A stretch of 64,000 nt of DNA from Combretum micranthum (lineage: Eukaryota; Streptophyta; Magnoliopsida; Myrtales; Combretaceae): assembly GCA_024138025.1 (NCBI GenBank), contig JAMXBD010000056.1, forward strand, positions 62,001 through 126,000. Direction: 5' to 3'. Of the stretch, positions 51,920-63,411 are shown one piece after another (the stretch's first letter is position 1; every line of letters starts with the position of its first letter). Under the pieces are notes generated by a model. That model did not search any database. It saw only the letters and a program-made list of their open reading frames with translations, and was not told where the DNA came from. Position numbers and translations under genes: made by a program.

Positions 51920-54900
51920 TCACCTTCTCCTCTTATGAGGCAATACTAACCGGGTGTTGTCTTCTGGCCCATGGCTGTGCCTCTCATGTTCATGCCGCCT
52001 GATCTCTCCATGCTTTGTCACCTTAGAGTGTCCGTTTGAAGTCCTTTCTTTCCTGTGTTTATAATGTTCTCTACTGTCATCTTCTGAACTATACAAGGCT
52101 ACTTGCTGCACTGAAGTTGAATGTTTACCATGCCTATGCTTAAACTTATCCTTACTAACATGGTGAAGATAATAATTATAGTCACGATCCTTGTCCATAT
52201 GCCTGTGGGTACCGCTAACATTTCTTCTTTTATGTGAAGTTCCATGCCTCTTGTGTCTCACTTCCTCGTCATGGTATCTACTATAGTGGATGTGTCGCTG
52301 ACCCGCTCCAGTTTTATGTCGATGAGTGTCTTCATAATTGCCATCTAGAAAGTGGTCTTCGCACCAGTCATAGAGAGGGTCAAATACCCCCTTTTGATGT
52401 AAAAGCCATAGTAGAACCAAAACTGTAGCACAATATAAAAATTGGTCTTCATGTATACAACTTAACACTCCAAAAGGTGCTGTTACATCAATCTTTACTG
52501 ACATTGAGTTGTACAAAAGTAAGATTACCTGTGGGGAAACTAGCTAGAAACAGACCGAACAAGAGCAACCAGCTCATGCATATGTACTGTATGTGGCAAG
52601 AGAAATCAAAAAAGCCGGAACATTTGCTCCTGTTGACAGAGAAATAAAACCAAAATATTGGAAAAAGAAAAAAAAATAGAAAAGTTATCACAAATTCACT
52701 TTTATGCATCACCTTAATGAGAGCAGATAAAAACAAGTAACCTAATTATATCATGGATACATGATATAAACAAGATTAAGTACAAGATGCTTCCAACTGA
52801 AATCGCATTTCATGCGTGAGAGTTGTCCTTTCTTATTTAGCATACGCATGCATTTGCAGTCAACTCCTCTTTACGTCCAATTACAACAACAATGTGATTA
52901 AAAATTCATAAAAACAATGACAATGTAGATTTAATCACCCTTTAAGATCTGGAAAATCCTATCCTAAAAACGCTGAATCAAAAATCCATCCCTATTGTAG
53001 GCTCATCTCACTATCTATAGTCTATCTCACTAAAATGGGGAAAAACGTAACAAGCAGGTGTGCCTATTTCTACTTGCACATTCCATCAATTTTTTTTTTT
53101 TCACACCTCAGATATTGAGACAGTTGTATGGAAAATGAAACACACACACACATATATCCAACTTTCTTATTAGTCAAAAAAGGCACATGTAGAATTGGAT
53201 GTATCTGGGTTCACTATCATAAATCTGGAAAGGCCAGTTATCTTCCTAAATCTATTGTTTGACCATTGCACTTAGTAATCTCTTTACCTCTATTTATACT
53301 GACCAATCAATACTTGGTATGGAAAAGCAGATAATATTAGTATCCCCCAACAGAAGTGGCACTAAGTCCTCTGGGGCAGTGTGCATTTGCAAAAAAAAAA
53401 AACTAAAATAAAACAAGATAAAATAAAGGGAAGAAATTATAGATTTATAAATTTCCCTTCTTTTTTTTTTTCCTGAGGTTTGTAAACTCTTTCACCAAAT
53501 CAATCAAACAGATCAAGAGAGATACTTGCAGTAACTCATTCTAAAAGAAAATTCCTCCACATGTCAGCATGCTGTGTAAATCAAACCACACAAATTTCTC
53601 GTTAAGACTTTGCCTCTTTAGCTTCTATCATAGCAGATTAACTAATTACAGAATTATTAAAAGCACCGTAGTCCAATTGATTGAACTTCTGATAGGCTAT
53701 ACCATATTAATGCAAAGAACTTGATTAGTGTCTAACAGGTAAGACATGATTCTGTTTATTTTCAGAGGTTGCATGGACAACAAAATGACTTAATTGTCAA
53801 CAATCTCTTCATTATTCAATATTCCGGGTTTCAACAGCTAACATCCTCGACAAATTCCAATCAAATTTCAATGTAACACATATACTTGTTGAAATGGACT
53901 GTAATAAATTGAAATTCACCAAGGTGACAGAATGAGATGGGGGCTTCTTTAAGTTATAAATCGGTACACACGATAATGTCTATGAGGATCAGAAATCTAA
54001 AAAGAGCATGTGAAAATTTAGGTTGAATGATGTGTTGCCTTGTATGGTTTAAATTTTGCATTTTGATGATTTAGTACTAGTTACACCCCTATACAAAGTG
54101 AGTCTATAACAAAATTACAACAAAATTACATTAAGAATATGAAGTCAATCTTGTACCATGTAGTTTAAGTATTCCAAGTGTTCTTATTCAGTCGCTTGCA
54201 TCCTTAAAGTCAAACAAATCTTTTCAATGTACTCTAGCCCCTAACTACAAAGTATCAATAGTGGAGATTTCACAAGACCTTGTTATCAAACTGGATGTAG
54301 GACTAGCAGAGGGATGTCTCTATTGTTTTCCTCTTCAATGTTACTTTTTTCTTCATATATATTATGTCCAGTAATTGTACCTTGTTAGCCATAAGCATGT
54401 AACAAAATGTTTGCTATGTGAAAAACTGTAATACAAAAAGTTACAAGTAATTGCAATATCCTGTGATGCATGAACACAAGCATAAAAATTAGAAAAATGA
54501 ATTTTACTCGATATGTGCATGTTGCTTTAGATATCATATTTACCTGCAACTTTTTCCAGTGATAAATTCTATGACACCTTCCCAAAATCTGTTCCAGATG
54601 TTCTTGATAGACTCAAAGGAACCACTGAAACCAGTCTTTGGCGGTTGGAATGGGCCAACCTGCAAAGTGGAAATGCATTTTATCAATTCTTACATAAATT
54701 AATGTTACCTTTGTGCTACATAATAGATATAAAAGTCATACTAAGTTTACGATTTTAAATTTTTAGATCAATAGGTTGTGGAGATGATTTCCATACTTCG
54801 TTCTTACACCGCTTCACGATTGTTACTAGAATGTGAGAAACAGCATTTAGAGAGCATTAGCATACTGTAAATCTTCAGAATGTAATTCAAACCATTTAGG

Positions 54901-57900
54901 AGAAATGCCAAAACCTCGGGCAGAATGTCATTTACACCATTTAGAGAAAAAGCCAAAACCACAGGCACACTTTCTCAGTGCAAAGAATGCTTCTTTGCTC
55001 GCAAAACAAAAGGATGAGGCAAAAATGCCAGCTATTTGGAAGTTTTTGAAAAGCTTAACCAGAATAATTGAAGTTAACTGGTTCAAGTGCATCATAATCA
55101 TATATCAGACACCATCCTCTATATTCCATAGATGAGGCACCAATCGACAGTCTGCAGCTTCTCATGACATGACTTATTATTATACCTACCGCTGCTGTTG
55201 ATGAGAGAAGTATAAGACCTTCACAGTAGCCTCGTTTCGAGGCTTGTTTTCAGAAGACTGCCAAGACAAGCAGGATTTCCAGACACAATATAGTATATTA
55301 TTACTGAAAGCAAGATGTCAACCATGTTGTTCCGGATGAACCTATCATATCAAAATCAGTTCCTATAGACAAATGTTCCTAAATGCAATAGAATTTCAGG
55401 ACGTTCTAATTATCCACACTTCTACATTGGTCTGTTTGGGACTTGATTCAAGAAAATTTTCTCTTAATCTTGTTGTTATGGATTCTCTAAGAGATGATGT
55501 TAGAATGTCGTTATCTTTTATTTTCGGCAATATTAATAAGTTGTTCCGCTCAGAAATAAAACAAGCCAAACAGTTATTATCTTTTATTCTGTTATTTTAT
55601 TATTGACGAGAGAGAAGCATTCTCTCTTAACAAGCATTGAACCCTAATCCTAATTTCACTGTCTGCACCAAGGAATGTCAAAATTCTAAAAAAAGGCTCA
55701 AGGTATAATTAACAATTTTTCTGTCAACCACTAGCCTCCCCAGCTCCACCGCACAATGGCATTCCACCTCGCTTTCTGCACATTGAAGCCTCAATAAGCC
55801 ACCCAGGTGATGGTGCACAAAGAGACACTTCTAATGGCAGCACAAAGTGACTGGCAAGCTAACCCCGCTGTTACAGACCAAGCGGGCGCAAAGCAAGAAT
55901 CAGCAGTGGTGCAAAATATTAGTGTTGTATTGTGGCTTTTTTTTTTTTTGTGTGTGTGTGTGTGTGTGTGGCCAGCTTGTCCTGTGTGTGTTTACCAGTG
56001 GTATTTGTGTGACTTGGTCTTGTTGTTAGCATTGCTCTGTTAGTCATATTGTGAGGTCTCATATGTGTATCTTTTACATGTAGGTGGCAAGTTTTTGGGT
56101 AAGAGTCACTGCATGTCGTAGTTATTAGTTATTGCAATATCTGGAAGATCAGATACACAGCTGCTCATGCGATGTAATGACTATTTAAAGATCAATATGA
56201 AAGAAAAAGTCTGGATTTTTGCAAAAAAATTACTGTCTCTAGAGATTAAGGATTTTCTCCAAGTAGCCCTAATGATTAATTATTTTTATGAGATCTTGGG
56301 TTACCTCTAAATATGCCTAAATACTTGCACAAAATAGGTAGATTAGGCTTAAAAAAAAAAAAGAATGAAGACAGAGAATCAGATAGTGAGGATTTCTCTC
56401 TCACTCATCCTAAGACAAGATCACAAACACGATCCTACAACACCTGCCTTCATTTCCATGCTATACTAAACTACAACTTCCTTCTATTAAAGGTGCTAAA
56501 GATCCTCTCACTTGGTTAAGCAAACGTGAGCCATTTTTCTTCAATCAAGAGTACAAAGTTGCACAAAAAGAACCATATAACCATATGACATGGGCAAACT
56601 TTAAGCACATTTGCAATTCGAGATTTGGATCACTGGTAAGATGTTTCCTGTTAGGCAAGTTAATGAAGTTGAATCAAAAAGTGTTGGAGGAGGATTATCA
56701 AAAATAAAAATAAAAATAAAAATAAAAATAAAATAAAAAATCCAAGTATTGCTAGCCAAAATTCTGTCCATGAAACAGGTTTCCATATTGATAAGGGGGT
56801 TAACGAAGGAGAATAGAGTGGAAGTGGAGGTCCAAAGTCCAACTCACTACCTTGAGCCAAAAATTTAAATTGGTCAGGTTGGCTTCATCTCATGCGGGTG
56901 AAGTGCAGTGGTGGTACTTCAAAGTTGCACAAAAAGAGCCTTTCCTAAAATGGGGAAGATCTTAGCACCTTTGTAGGTTGAAATTTGGACCCCAGTTGAG
57001 TTGCAACATTTTCAACAAGTTAGGTTGAAATAGGAAAACTATTAAAGAAAATTTCAAGATTAGCTGTCAAGCTCCCTTTGTGTCGACTAAGTAGGTCTAA
57101 ATTCATGGTGGGGTTTATAGAGGAAATGAGAGTGGAAGTAAAGGTCTAGAATTTGCTTAATCTAGTGACCACAATGAACTGAAAAACAATTAGGTTGGGT
57201 TTGCTTAGTTTTATTTTATGGGTGAAGCGCAATTGTGCTACTATAAAGTTGCACAAAAAAGAACCTTATCTAACATGAGAAAATTTCATAGAATTTTGTA
57301 ATCTAAGATTTGGACCACCATTGAGGTGTAACCCATTAAGCAAGTTAACAAAGTTGAACTAGAATGGATTGATGAAGGGTTATCAAATAAAATTTCAAGA
57401 ACCACTAGTCAAAGTTCCATTTTTGTCGATCAAGCAGCATGTCTCAATCTTGGCAAGGTTAGCTAAGGAGATTACAGTGGAAGAGGAGGTCCAAAATGGC
57501 CTAATTTGATCACTTCAATAAGCCCAAAATCAATTGCATGAGGTTAGCTTCGTTTCATTTTGTGAGTGAAGTGCATTTGTGGTACTACAAAATTACATAA
57601 AAAAAACCCTATTTGACATAGATATATTAAAGGGAATCGCTAGTCAAATTTCCCTTTGTGTCAGCCAAGCAATGAATTGCCGTATTCATGGTGGGGTTAA
57701 CTAAGGTGATTAGAGTAGAAGCAAAGGTCCAAAATCTGCCTAACTTAGTCACTGCATTAAGTTTGGCACTCACTTATTAGCAAATACAAATATTAAAAAG
57801 ATAGATGTCGGAACATAGAAGGGAGGACCAAGTGCTGCTTGTAAGGGTGTAGATCTTATACCGACACCTTATATCCATCATTTGAATTTTATAAAAATAG

Positions 57901-60186
57901 CATAGCAGCGTACAAGGGTCTGTGCTTCGATTGTGACCGGACATTCACCCATGGACATCAATGCAATAAGCTATTTGAGTTGGGACTTAAGGAAGAATAT
58001 ATTAACAACACAGCACCAAAGGACCCCAGATTTTGGTAACTGAAAGCCAGCCTTCAAGCTTGTCATCTCCATGTCAAGCTGAGGGAGATGATAGGAACTG
58101 ATTTATCTTAAACTATTCTTATATTATTTTTCAAATTTAATGTTATCTTTAGGAGATATTGTTAGATTATTCCAATCTTTTACTTTTGGCAAGTTAATTC
58201 AGAAGACAAGCTCTGGCAATTTATATGCTTTTCTAAACCTAAACCAAAAATTGACTGGGAGGTGGGGGGAAAAAATTAATGTCAGGAGAATGCAACATTT
58301 ACTGCCTGCTTTATGCTATATTTCACCTAGATGTCTCCATGATCAGGAAAGGCATTTCTCAAGGATGTCTAATTAATCTCCTATGTAAACACCACCAAAC
58401 CCGTAACAGAGAAAACTGTGTCAAAAATTGGTCAAGGGACACTAAATGCAGTTTACTGCAATGCATAATGAAAAAAATCTCCTTGCTAACTTTCACTTTC
58501 TAGGTCATCAAATAATGAATGGGGAAAAATAAATAAATACACATTCCAGATAAAGAGATAACCTTGAGAAAGTTGTCTTCTCCCAAAAAGTTGTGCGCTT
58601 ACAAGAAGGAACAGAAAAATGAAAGGAAAAAGAAAAAGATGACCAATTTGCATTCGCTATACAAGCTCTGAACTGCTGCTACATTAGCCTTAATAAAAAG
58701 AGACTGCATAGACTTTCCTTAAGGTTGTTTTGTAACTGCCGAATAAAGATGACAACTACCCTCTAGCTTCCATGGAACCTAGAAAGCTATCAGCAACCAA
58801 TTCAACATAATATGAGGCTATAAGCAATCATTTATAAATAATGCTTCACATGAAAACATGAGTTAAATTAAAAATATTTGCTTTCATGGACATCTGATGC
58901 ACATCAGTGTCAGCATTTAAACAGCAATTCAACTGCTTGACATCCAGATAATTATTGAAGCCTTTGCAAAGAATATTGCCGTCTTCTCATTTACTGATAT
59001 AAGAGTATAAAAGGGGATCATCAAATTCTTAAAGAAATCAAACCTGTGTTCCATTGTCAAACACGGTAGCAGTAGTACTAAATTGGCATTCAGCTCTATC
59101 TACCTCAATGAAATCAGAATCTTTCAGTATCACTGCATCAAAGCATGTATATGTGACAATAAGACTATCACTTTTTAAAGGACCTTCATCTTTGTTTTCC
59201 CAACAAAACCTAAAATGTGGAATCTACCTGCACATGTATATTTCGCTGCTTGATCTGTTGAAGGATACAACTTGAATGATTTACTCAAAACTTCGTTTGG
59301 CTTCATAATGAAAAATTGTTCCTGATATTATGTTCAAATTCCACCTTTACTTTTTAACAAGCAGACTAGCAAAACACAGGGAAAAGGCCAAGAAAAGTAC
59401 ATACCTCCATAGGTTTGATGCCTCTCGTGCAATCAAACTGTAAGAAAGGATAATTTTATTACTGAACTAATAATATTGCAAAGTATATAATACTAAAAAC
59501 ATTATCAACACACAGCAGTATAACATCCACAGTCAAGAGTCAAAACTTCAAAAAACTTGCCACTGAGAAATGATAGAGCAATTCCTGTGATAAATGTCAG
59601 CATTAATCATTTCCTTCTTTTCTGAGGAGAATCTAGAAAGCATGTGTGAAGACAAAAAATTTCTCCCCAAACTTAAAACAAATTTTAATGGTTATAAAAT
59701 GCAACATGCCTCTTTTCTCAATTGGAAAGAAATTAAACTAGCAGAGCATCAGATCCCTATCTACAAAACAAAATTCTTGATCTTTCAACTGCAACATAAA
59801 ATAACAGACAAACCATATTCTCTCTACAAGTATAAATGTTACTAATATATCAAGGAGTTGGTAGTTCTCTTTGTTCTGAAAGCAATAGGAATAGATATAC
59901 CACTTTATCCAAGAAGAATAAAAAACGGGGCAATCCAGAGCCAGTCTATAAGGAGGAATTAATTTCCAAAAGACCAAATTAACAATCTTCAGGCGCAATT
60001 AATTACAGGTATGAAATCTATAGTCACTTGTAGCGATATATTAAAACCATGCTTACAATGTTGACATTACCGTTAAACTGTATGATGCTTCCACTTCACC
60101 AGTGTTCTTTGTTGATTGTAGCGATTCCAGATTGAGTGAGTGCTTCAAAAGTTGGAACGGTGACATTTATAATTTTCCCTGGGCTC
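51920..60186 (-). CDS. HAP2: HAP2/GCS1 gamete fusogen, 3' part only
   Basis: Sperm plasma-membrane fusogen needed for gamete fusion (class II fusion-protein fold; family knowledge). Seven exons in transcript order: 60186-60071, 59437-59405, 59321-59228, 59132-59044, 54659-54544, 52629-52529, 52422-51920, about 350 residues. Seen: NVTVPTFEALTQSG and the TGEVEASYSLT block, FDCTRGIKPME, EQFFIMKPNEV, DRAECQFSTTATV, a Cys-rich CSGFFDFSCH followed by the transmembrane stretch ending VLVLLWLLHQKGVFDPLYDW, then a basic His/Arg-rich cytoplasmic tail of about 140 residues typical of plants. All splice phases agree. Missing: the N-terminal half with signal peptide and fusion loops; copia remnants lie there instead. 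The first exon seen has a frameshift near 60108-60116. It may be a 5'-truncated pseudogene, a gene with very large introns, or a sequence error. Intron 59043-54660 holds a gypsy remnant. Confidence 0.9.
55950..55970. repeat. (TG)n microsatellite
   Basis: TG run following a poly-T tract. Confidence 0.9.
56552..57775 (+). repeat. Tandem array of a gypsy gag core, about 3.5 units
   Basis: Unit starts are at 56552, 56914, 57239 and 57583 (periods 362, 325 and 344 bp; the last unit is partial). Each starts with a tac..caaagttgcacaaaa-type phrase, then a (g)atttgga motif, an aagttgaa/aggttgaa segment, gtggaag..gaggtc(ca)aaa, and a g(g/t)gtgaagtgca/gagtgaagtgca closing segment. Translated, each unit corresponds to roughly one retroviral-type gag core (about 110-120 residues). 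Stops and indels are frequent, so none is functional. Confidence 0.75.
56700..56740. repeat. (AAAAAT)n microsatellite
   Basis: A-rich hexamer run inside the first gag unit. It interrupts the gag reading, so it expanded after the element decayed. Confidence 0.85.
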
Positions 60187-60429
60187 CTGAGTACACAGCA
60201 CAAAATCGGAGAATGAGTTGATATGATGTAAATATAAATAAAATCGGCTAGAAAGCAGCAGGTAGTCATCCAATCTGCACATGCTCTCACAGCAGAGACA
60301 TGCACAGAAAAATCAATAACATCAAGCATCTCCTTGTTTATACTTGTACTCTTCAACCAATCAGCACTTGGCCATGACATTGATGTGCTTCAAAAGTTTA
60401 ATTTGGTTATTGCATTGAGCATCTTTGGG
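60187..60429. other. Junction between HAP2 exon and copia remnant
   Basis: Minus-strand reading is open for about 195 bp upstream of the HAP2 acceptor (60187-60380) but has no homology that I recognise and looks like intron. No further HAP2 exon was found here. Confidence 0.45.
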
Positions 60430-61530
60430 GTTTGCTTATGAAAACCCTTGTTAGATATGACACACACTCATGTCTTGTTCTTTTGCAAAGCACCCATCTC
60501 CTCCCTCATGGCATCCCTCCATTTTCTTTAGACAAAGCCTCAAAAACGGTTAGGAATGGCAATGGTGTTTAAACATTTAAACTCATAATGAATTTTTAGT
60601 GGGTTGGTGACAAAGTGCTTAAAAAGGACATAATTAGATAATGGGTCAATGGGTCGTAGTGCATTCTTATGCCTTTCCACAGCAATAGGAAGGTCTAGGT
60701 CAGTGTCGGATCAATGGACATTTCAATCGATTGTGTGTTGTGTGTAAAAGTGAGTCAAATCTTATCGTAATCTCATTCCCAGAGTTTGAGTCAAATTCTC
60801 GGACTTGTGTCAAATCTGGAATAGCCTTTCTCCTTGAATACACCTAAAAGAACCTTGAGAAATCATGAGTGACTTTAGTTGGGATAGGAGATGACAGGGG
60901 ACTAATAGAAGAATGAAGAGATTTAGATGTGTTTGGCTTGGAAGAGTCAATGGTATTGGTTGGGAGATAAGGAAGGTCAGATTTTTGAAGTGTTTCAAAG
61001 GACTCACGAGTCACAAGTATCATCTTCACCACCGAAATCTTTCCCTAAAGAGAGCTCTTTGAAAAAAAAGGTGTATTTTAGTAAAGTGATAACTGTAGAG
61101 ATGCAGAATTTTTTTGATGAGGGTGCATAGCATTTGTATCCTTTGTGTAGATAAGTAACCAACAAAGACACATTTGATTGCTCAGAGATCCAACTTGTCT
61201 CTTTGTTGACATACACATAAACAAATGTAGTGCATCCCAATACCTTAAGTCTAGGCCATTAGAGGGTTTGAACTGAGGGAAAAAAAAAACATTGAGTATC
61301 TCCATAGGACTTATCTTCTAACACACAAGAGGAAGTCTGTGTATCATGTATGTGGCATTAAGAACAACTTCCCCCTCCCCCTCCCCCCCACCCCAACCCA
61401 GGAAGGCTTAAGGACATTTCCTTGAAGCAAAAAGCTCAAGTTGTATTGAGTAAATGTCAATCTTTCCATTTCAAATATGCCATTTTGTTGAGATGTACTA
61501 ACACGTGATGACTCATCAATAGTTGGTTGG
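60430..61530 (-). pseudogene. Ty1/copia pol fragment (integrase to RT start)
   Basis: Read on the minus strand, broken frames give in order: the integrase stretch RVSTSQQNG (about 61500), LLFQGNV-like LLQGNVLKPSW, PMEILNVFFF-like PHKEILNVF and QFKPSNGL (about 61270), VYVNKETSW, a GYKCY-P-SSKKF strand (about 61090), a Pro/Ser-rich linker, DLDLPIAV (about 60690), and finally the RT start KWRDAMREEMGALQKNKT (about 60480-60540). Many stops and frameshifts. It breaks off exactly where the plus-strand LTR at 61531 starts, so it is the older insertion. Confidence 0.78.
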
Positions 61531-61706
61531 TGTGAGCAGAATATTCTAGCTACTTCTAGATAAAATAATATGTAATAAATAAGGGTTGATGTCACCTACT
61601 ACCTTTCTTCTTGTAATATTTTGCCTATAAATTTAGGCTTCTTATACTTCCTTTTTATATGAGAAAAATATACTCGTCTATTTTTATCCCTCAAGTTATT
61701 TTATCA
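61531..61706 (+). mobile_element. 5' LTR of a plus-strand copia element
   Basis: The 176-bp segment starts TGTGAGCAGAATATTC and ends TTATTTTATCA directly before a primer-binding site, and contains a TATAAATT box (about 61626). The TG...CA ends and the adjacent PBS support the call; the left boundary also coincides with the break in the older copia fragment. Confidence 0.7.
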
Positions 61707-61718
61707 TGGTATCAGAGC
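61707..61718 (+). other. Copia primer-binding site
   Basis: TGGTATCAGAGC, complementary to the 3' end of initiator methionine tRNA, the standard primer of plant Ty1/copia elements, immediately after the LTR. Confidence 0.85.
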
Positions 61719-61741
61719 GGGTCGATAATTAGGGATTTAAC

Positions 61742-62834
61742 ATGAGTGACAATACACAATTATCCCAAGACAAAACCCTAAATTCTAAATTAGAATTTGG
61801 ATCATATGTTCCTATAAGATTTACTAGCAATTTTCTGAATGTTGCTCTACTCGGTTTCGATCATCAAATGGCACTGTAAATAACTCCACAAAATTAAATG
61901 AATCTAATTTCCGTGAGTGGTTTCACTCCATGAAAGTGGTGATCAAGAGACGTGGGAAAATTGGATAGCTCGTTGGTGCCACTGCTGCACCAGATTCTAC
62001 TTCGTATGAGTATCATACAAGAGAGCAGAAAAAATTCCATTGTTATGGCGTGGCTTATCAACTCTATGGAACCAAGATAGGTAGGTAGAACATATCTATT
62101 TTGTCAAATAGCCAAGGAGATCGGGAAAGTGTTCAAGAAACATACTCAGATTTGGAGAACACTTCCCAATGTGTTTAAAATACGTTGAAAACTTAGAACT
62201 ACTACTACTCAGGTAATATGAATGTTACCAAATACTTCAATACTCTAATGGAGTGTGGCAAGAAATGGATCTATTCTATGAAATAGATTGGAGATGCACT
62301 GAAGATGGCAGTAAGCATCGAAAAATGCTAGTGAAAGATCAAATTTTCGACTTCCTTCAAGGACTGAATGCAGACCTTGATGAAGTACAAGGTCAAGTGC
62401 CTGGAAAACAACCTCTTCCTAGCCTAAAAGAAGCATTTGCTGAAGTTCGAAGAGAAGAGAGTAGGAGACGTGTTATGCTATCCACAAATACAACAGATTT
62501 AACCTTTCCTAGTTCTACATTAGCTGCATAAATGGGCTATAAAGGCTTGGTTAGAGAGAAACAATGGTGTGATTATTGTAGAAAATCAGATCAAACTGAG
62601 GATACATGCTGGAAAATACATGGAAAACCCAAGAAGTTGAAGGGAAAACAACAGAAAGAGAACTCACTTTCAAAAATTGCAACCCATATTGCAGATATAC
62701 AGTCTTCAAACCAAGTAACATCAAATATATCCTTCACAGCTGATCAATTGGCTGTTATTCAGCAACGCATCAATCAAGTTCGGATAGGTTCTAATCATTC
62801 TGACACCAACATCCACTGCTGCTTATCTAGTTAA
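61742..62834 (+). pseudogene. Ty1/copia gag, broken
   Basis: The frame starts MSDNTQLSQ 24 bp after the PBS but soon shifts. Further pieces of the gag core follow: KLNESNFREWFHSMKV (about 61890), YGTKIGR, a YFNTLMECG-type stretch, WQEMDLFYEIDW (about 62255), FLQGLNADLDEVQGQV, and SLKEAFAEVRREESRR. A zinc knuckle near 62568-62610 reads CDYCRKSDQTEDTC; the histidine expected before TxDTC is Gln, so zinc binding is probably lost. Several stops and frameshifts. Confidence 0.8.
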
Positions 62835-63120
62835 TCATGTTCCATCTAAAGTTCTCAATTTCAAGAGTTATCAATTCGTGTTGAAGCCTTCCCTCATGTC
62901 TGACTTTTAAACACTCTTCCTCCTAAAGTTTTTGGGTGCACAACCTTTGTGATAAACAATGCACAAAATAAACACAAGCTTGAGTCTAGTGTAATAAAAT
63001 GTGTTTTTGTTGGATATTCTCTAACACAAAACGGGTATAAATGTTATCACCCTCCATCAAAGAATGTATGTCACAGCTGATGTTATTTTCTTTGAAAAAC
63101 AACCTTATTCCAGAAAAATA
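62812..63120 (+). pseudogene. Copia integrase C-terminal fragment
   Basis: Broken frames match the end of integrase: AAYLVNHVPSKVLNF, KVFGCTTFV-type, NKHKLESSVIKCVFVGYS (split over frames), NGYKCYHPPSK, and TADVIFFEKQPY. It follows gag almost directly, so protease and most of integrase have been deleted. Confidence 0.75.
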
Positions 63121-63149
63121 CATCCAGGGGAAAAGGGAAGAATTTGACT

Positions 63150-63411
63150 TGACAAACTGAAAAAATGATTTAGGAGTATATAGGCTTTCTATAGTACAAC
63201 ATAAGGAAGAACAGAAACCAAAGAAGGAAAACTAAATCACTCTAAAACTGGAAATAATCAGTCTAATTAAATCCTCCAATCAAGGGATATAATCAGTCAT
63301 TAGATCCCTCCAATCAAGGGATTTCCACCAATTTCTCCTAAGATAATTATAGCCATCCTAATCTGTTTTTACAGCTTGTAATTTTGTATTTGCAACTCAT
63401 CATATCTTAAT
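63150..63411 (-). mobile_element. 3' LTR of a minus-strand copia element
   Basis: Directly downstream, on the minus strand, of the RNase H stop and a purine-rich tract AGCTTGAGGGAGAG (polypurine tract). The LTR starts near TATTAAGATATG (expected TG start mutated) and runs to about 63150. It contains a duplicated phrase tcccttgattggagg. The far boundary is approximate. Confidence 0.6.

Larger units (their letters stand above)
55373..58270 (+). mobile_element. Ty3/gypsy gag-only remnant in a HAP2 intron
   Basis: Degraded gag on the strand opposite to HAP2. Order seen: KDPLTWLSKREPFFF (about 56490-56545), the gag core starting YKVAQKEP and continuing HICNSRFGS then LLGKLMKLN (56552-56700), further tandem copies, then a zinc knuckle CFDCDRTFTHGHQC (about 57930-57975). 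After it comes a short linker and a purine run (gctgagggagatga, about 58078-58091). No protease, reverse transcriptase or integrase follows. Stretches at about 55440-55600 and 58120-58210 share ordered phrases (ctaagagatgatgttag and tttaggagatattgttag; tattttcggcaa and tacttttggcaa) and may be the eroded LTRs. Ends are approximate. Confidence 0.72.

Noticed and set aside
59131..59227. Reading straight through as one HAP2 exon
   Set aside because: The 95-bp segment has GT...AG ends, carries stops in the HAP2 frame, and its removal joins KYTCA to VILKDSDF in phase.
33887..60186. A biosynthetic or functional cluster of P450, TAD3 and HAP2
   Set aside because: The three proteins have unrelated roles, and the P450 is about 9 kb from TAD3 with no other pathway genes.
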